Shown here: piece by piece, positions 59,499 to 64,000 of the stretch
Layout: the number at the start of each line of letters is the position of its first letter
Numbering within the stretch: position 1 is the first letter of the stretch
NCBI GenBank assembly: GCA_038501625.1
Contig: JAZAYU010001046.1
Location: forward strand, 1 to 64,000
DNA length: 64,000 nt
From: Corbicula japonica
Taxonomy: Eukaryota > Mollusca > Bivalvia > Venerida > Cyrenidae
Direction: 5' to 3'
Program-made: the position numbers and the translations under genes
Notes under the pieces: model-generated
What the model was told of the DNA's origin: nothing
Databases searched by the model: none
The model's input: only the letters and a program-made list of their open reading frames with translations

Positions 59499-62400
59499 TC
59501 ATTTACTCTTCTTTGACGGTTCGCTTCTCCAGAGCGTGTTTTTCGAGTTTTCTAATTTTCCGGCATTAAATGGTCTTAGACTCATTCCTTTTGACAAAGA
59601 GGCTATGTATTTGCTTCCTCTTGTATCACTTGCCGGGGTATTAGGATGTGATGACACCGGTGGAAGACTTTCCGGTCTGGGCAGGAAGCTACCTATGCTT
59701 CCGCTAACGCCTGCGCCTTGAGTCATGCATGCTTCGAGTCTTTGCATTTGTTCTTGCAGCATGACAATTTGAGCGTGTTGGAAATTTAGCTGTCTTTGCT
59801 GGGCTGCCATCTGATTCTGGGCTTCGGTCTTCTCTTCAGCGAGCCTGACGATGTCCGTCTGCTGTTGAGCCATTCTTTTGCTAAGTTTATCTTGTCCCTC
59901 AATCAAACCTCGGTGCTCTCCAACAACTTTTTCAATCATGTCAAGTTTTTGCACAATTTGTTCTTCTTGGGTTTTCATTTGTTGCTCCTGGCGAGAAAGA
60001 ATTTCTTTCAGACGAGACAGTTCTGTATTGCGTTCTCTGAGCTCTTCTTCTAAGTCATTTCTGTCCTTTATCCCGCGTCGTAATTGCTCGTTTTCAATTT
60101 GAAGTTTTGTTACCTTTTCATGGTACTTGTTGTTTGTGTCCCTCAGGTTTGACATTGCTTTCTGCAGTTCGAGATATTTCCTCTGCATTGAGACCAGCTC
60201 CTCGTCTCGGCCCTTCAACTGCTCCCTTAGGCTCAACTTCTCCTGCCGCTCGCGAATCAACATGTCCTTTGCCGTATCCAGAGATTTCATAACCTGTGCG
60301 ATGAACAAACAAAAACTACATGAGGCCAAGGTATTGACAATACTTTTAAAATGAAATACTATTTTTGTATATATAACCGAGAGTCGCTAGTTCCACCCCA
60401 CCCCACCCCAGTCAGAGTTGTTCATATTTGAATAAGGCCAATGTATAATTTGCTGTCAAAATCTTTCAGGCTTTTGATTTCGGTTTGGGGAGTATTGTTT
60501 CGGTTTCATGGTTTGGCGAGGGCTGGTTCGTGCTTTTAGTACGAAAGTATTGATAAAACATTGGAAACAACTATCATCATACAGTTGTACTGGAAAACCT
60601 ATTGACTGACCAACCAACCGGCACAATGTCAGACCGCCTGATAGTACTCAACAGAACCCATTACTTATACTGTGCATCACTTACATTCGTTAACATAAAA
60701 TTTCGTGATTTTCCGTTAGAAACCCTTTTCATGGGTTCATAATTTCCTGGAACTCAATTTTCTAAACTTCTTCTATGTTCAGTTCTGTGCCCGAGGTTAT
60801 AAAACTGAGCATGGAAACCAGTCTCAAATCTCAAGCATCTGATTGGCTGAAATGGCGACCAGTCGCTGAGATGCTTGAGATTTGAGACTGGTTTCCAATC
60901 TCAGTTTTATAACCTCCAACCCTGTTTGTGGTGTATTTTAATTCGTGGACCAATCTCTCCCCAAACATCCATGAAAATTAGTAATCCACAAATATTAATG
61001 GTTAATCAGAAAACGCAAAACGGAACATTCCAAACAAGTCTGAGAGCCAAATATTATACGATATCATTTTATTTCGCACGGATGAAATTTCGCGCAAAAG
61101 CTACAAACAATATATATTTGCGCGGTTATCGATTCGCGCATTTGTCTTTTAATACATATCATTACATAGTCCTTTTCGAAGGTTTTTAAATTCGGCTAAT
61201 TACCCTAGCGCGAAATACACGAAATTTAAATCTGTGCAAAATATAATGACACCATGCTATATATAGTTATACCTGTACAAGCTGTTTCTCCAATTCGTGC
61301 TGTCTTTCCACGATTACTGTAAACTCTTTCTGCGACGCTTTGGCGTCCCTGGCCAGCGCTCCCAGCGACATCTTCTTACCCTTCACCGCCAGATCGTCCG
61401 GCTGTACCAGGCTAGAACTTGGCACCCAGTGAGTTTGCTGAAATATGTTGAGGTTGTTTGAAAACGGCGAGGCGGTTAATTGTGATACTAAGCGGGGACC
61501 CAGTGTTGCTTTATTTGTGAGTTGAATATCATTTGCTTAAGATATTTTTCCATTAAATTAACCCTATACTCCATGAATACGCATTTAATTACATAGGTGG
61601 CCATTAGCCGGCACATCCATGCCATTTGATCAAGATCCACACTATGGATCCTAATGGATCTAAAAGCTAACAGTGTAGATCCTGATCAGACGGCAAGGAT
61701 GTACCGGTTGATCTGGGTCTGCAGTGTTCGCCCATGAGGTAAAAGTTGTACCTATGAGTAGAAAAAATATTAGACAGTGATACGATATATACACTACTCC
61801 TTCCTATGGAGTGAAGGGTAAATAGTTTCACCAACACATAAAATGGAAAAATGGCTAGGTCTAAATAGTTTCACTAACATAAATAATATGTATTTGTTTT
61901 CTAATTTTACACTTTCCTCCATTTTGTCTTATGCTTGACTGAACCTACTTAGTTGTTTTGAGTAAAGTATTTCTCTAATGGCCGTTTGATAGGAAAGACG
62001 GGGACATATATTTGTCTTTGAAGGTAATTCGAATCCCGACTGCATCTCCCGTTCCGGATATACTAAAAAGGCAAGAGGTAACAACTAACAAGTCTATATA
62101 ACAAAAAGCATTAGCAAAACGCTACCATTCTCCCATAGACCTTAGACCTAGCGAGCTATTGACTACTAGAGTGTTGAAGTAAAATAAACAATGTAGCATG
62201 TTAATTAATGATCCTAAAAAGTTCCGGCGTAGTATTACATTTATTAAACAAACAGGGAAAGTTTAGTATTTTCGACTGCCATTCAGTGAAACTGGAACTG
62301 TCAAAAAGTAGTTGATTATTGAAGTATAAACGAGGCGTGAAACAGTCAGGCGACAGAATACATTATTTACTAGAATTGATTCTGCTAATTCATAGAAACT

Positions 62401-63936
62401 GTTATGACAAAAAAGGCATGGGTAGTGATAAAGCCCGTATAAAGCGCTACTTAACTCTTTACTCCATATATACGGGTTTTATCGCATGTGCGACAAGCGT
62501 AGATCTAAATCGGCTTTCATATCTGTGCCGTCTGATCTATACTGTTCGCTTTTAGATTTATTGGGTTATTTCTGACCACCAAGATGTGACCATTGTAGAT
62601 CTTGGTTGATGTGGGGGCTTATCAGGATCTACACTGGTCTCAGACGCGTTAATATAAAACACGTTCATATAATGGACTAAAGTATCAATATAAGGATGAA
62701 AATAGATAAATGCTGTAGCGAATATGGAAGAAAAGGTCAGAGGTGACGCCAACTTGCAAAGGTAGCTCCATTTAAGACGAATTCACTCGGATTTCTATTA
62801 ATATGCAATAGCTGTTGGCTTTAAGCTGAATAAAACATACAATAATTCATTACCAAAAGTAACTTAGGAAATGAGTGACTCGTGTGTTTAAGTGCAAATG
62901 CATAATTTTCTGTAACAATGGGGAAAATGTGCAGCCAGACCGAGACTCGAAGCAAGATTCCTCACTTACAGGGCGAGAGCTCTCCCGGCTGAGCTATCCG
63001 GGCGGTTTACACATCTTCTCCCCATATAGTGACTAGATCCGTAACGTGACACGCCTTCCAAATGAAGTGGTACCACAGAAATAGCAAACTAGCTAACTCA
63101 GTATTTGACACAGAAAGTTCAATTTACCAATTAAAAAGAAAATTACCTTTCAAAGTTATCATTTTGTAAATTTCCGAATCACGCTTCAAATAAATTGTTT
63201 TTCTCACCAGAAAAAAGTTGTTTTTTTTTAAATAAATTACATGTAGATTTTAATTGTAAGATTCCGCAATGATATTAATGTACAATCATCAAAAGATAAA
63301 GATCTGAATTTTGTGTAAACATTCTTATATTCTTTAATGATAATGATTTAACAGCTATATGGCGGCATATCATATTTCTAATTATCAGATAATTGAATCA
63401 AATTATTTTGATATGAACACCTGATTCTTTGAATGTATTGTCTCTCTGACTATAATACTTAAACATTTAAATCTATGACATATAGTGCACTGCGTGTTTG
63501 AATAAAATGTAAAAGAATTGATACAGTCGGCCAGTCACTTCTGCAAGCGGAAAAGCAATATACATTGAACCTTCTATTAAGCACACCTCTGGCATGGACC
63601 AGAGCAGGGTGGTCTTAATTGTGTGGCAACAAATAGTTCAAAACTGTACAAAGGGATGTTGAAGCAGTTGTCTTATTATCTCATTATTATTTTGGTGTTT
63701 GCTAATATCGGGATGGTCTTTTTGATGGTTGACCCGGATAGCTCAGTTGGTAGCGTTGTCGGAATTGCGTGGCTAGGCGCTATCGCCGTGACGGTACGGG
63801 TTCGCTCCCCGGTTTAGGAAAGATCATTTCTGATGGGTTTTACTGTGAATGTAACGATCTTAGGACAAAATAAAACGACTTGTATTTTCTTAACTTACCT
63901 TTTCTCTTGACCCAAAACCTGAAATATCAGAAATCT
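59499..63936 (-). CDS. Coiled-coil protein, three 3' exons, continues beyond window
   Basis: Exons with GT-AG borders: 63936-63899 (38 nt), 61437-61273 (165 nt, 55 codons) and 60293-59499 (terminal, 264 codons plus stop). They join in phase as GFGSREK-QTHWVPSSS...EKQLVQ-VMKSLDTAKD. The 331 visible residues begin with a short loop. A long heptad-rich coiled coil follows, from about MSLGALARDAKASQKEF to QMQRLEACM, very rich in Glu/Gln/Lys/Arg. The tail is Ser/Pro-rich and disordered (GSFLPRPESLPPVSSHPNTP) with a basic end (SEPSKKSK). It would dimerise and act in the cytoplasm or nucleus, perhaps as a scaffold; no catalytic motif is seen here. I do not recognise the family, and the missing N-terminus may carry the identifying domain. 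Introns contain MITEs. Clean splicing and no lesions indicate a live host gene. Confidence 0.78.
60793..60918. mobile_element. Palindromic MITE family B in an intron
   Basis: GAGGTTATAAAACTGAGCAT...GACCAGTCGCT...and the inverse arm ending CAGTTTTATAACCTCCAA. The best-matched pair of arms in the family. It lies in the intron between 60294 and 61272. Confidence 0.85.
61600..61732. mobile_element. Palindromic MITE, GATCCTGATCAG family, diverged
   Basis: GCCGGCACATCCATGCCATT and the inverse GATCCTGATCAGACGGCAAGG, ending CAGTGTTCGCCC. In the second intron of the coiled-coil gene. Confidence 0.7.
62483..62640. mobile_element. Palindromic MITE, GATCCTGATCAG family, diverged
   Basis: GCATGTGCGACAAGCGTAGATC at left and TATCAGGATCTACACTGGTC at right, with a rearranged centre. 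Confidence 0.65.
62934..63005 (-). pseudogene. tRNA-like pseudogene or SINE head
   Basis: The minus strand reads GCCCGGATAGCTCAGCCGGG, then a 5-bp anticodon stem with a 7-base loop CCTGTAA (TGT, Thr-like), then GCTTCGAGTC. The T stem and acceptor stem have mismatches, so it is not a functional tRNA. Confidence 0.5.
63734..63820 (+). pseudogene. tRNA-like segment with box A and box B
   Basis: CCCGGATAGCTCAGTTGGTAGCG (box A region) and GGGTTCGCTCCCCGG (box B) are 40-45 bases apart, with no proper anticodon arm between. Probably a tRNA-derived SINE head in the first visible intron of the coiled-coil gene. Confidence 0.5.
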
Positions 63937-64000
63937 CTGCAAGAAAAAACAACAACACACATTCAAAACATTCGTTTAAGAAAAAGCCCATTACCCTAAA

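Noticed and set aside
62934..63005. Functional tRNA-Thr(TGT)
   Set aside because: Mismatched T and acceptor stems; best read as pseudogene or SINE head.

Overview
This is AT-rich, intron-containing nuclear DNA of an invertebrate animal, with few host genes and very many transposable elements. Short palindromic repeats containing GATCCTGATCAG, FLYWCH-MULE transposons, R2-like LINEs and tRNA- and 5S-derived repeats together suggest a marine mollusc, most likely a bivalve. The species assignment is an inference.

Layout. 1-3.7 kb: a 593-bp sequence present twice in direct orientation, then the decayed 3' tail of a LINE. 4.6-7.2 kb (minus): a 5'-truncated endonuclease/reverse-transcriptase LINE with one internal stop. 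8.0-9.0 kb: a terminal-inverted-repeat (TIR) element carrying two 5S-rRNA-like segments. 9.6-11.7 kb: half of a fold-back element split by a 1.6-kb insertion. 12.7-20.6 kb: a nearly complete Mutator (MULE) transposon, with arrays of AAAGGCCG units at both ends, a 10-bp flanking duplication and a spliced FLYWCH + MULE transposase gene on the minus strand. 20.7-26.5 kb: a multi-exon locus whose large exon encodes a ~1020-codon transposase-like protein interrupted by one stop; an upstream exon pair is tandemly duplicated. The MULE sits 74 bp upstream of its first ATG exon. 28.5-38.7 kb: a long fold-back element whose left arm holds a head-to-tail array of 2.3 copies of an R2/NeSL-type LINE with a restriction-like endonuclease. 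40-43 kb: two TIR elements of 0.5-0.8 kb, one with TTAA ends. 43.9-46.1 kb: a 39-bp minisatellite of about 56 units. 46-64 kb: mostly noncoding, dense in small palindromic MITEs, with two probable host genes: an intronless unknown ORF at 53.5-54.2 kb (plus), and the 3' exons of a coiled-coil protein at 59.5-63.9 kb (minus) that continues past the right edge.

The genes do not form a pathway. The window is a record of nested insertions: MULE in front of a transposase-like gene, LINE array inside a fold-back element, MITE inside a MULE intron. The best leads are the transposase-like family at 20.7-26.5 kb, the multimeric LINE insertion, the intact-looking MULE and the 5S-bearing TIR element. All calls come from reading the sequence; no database search was run.
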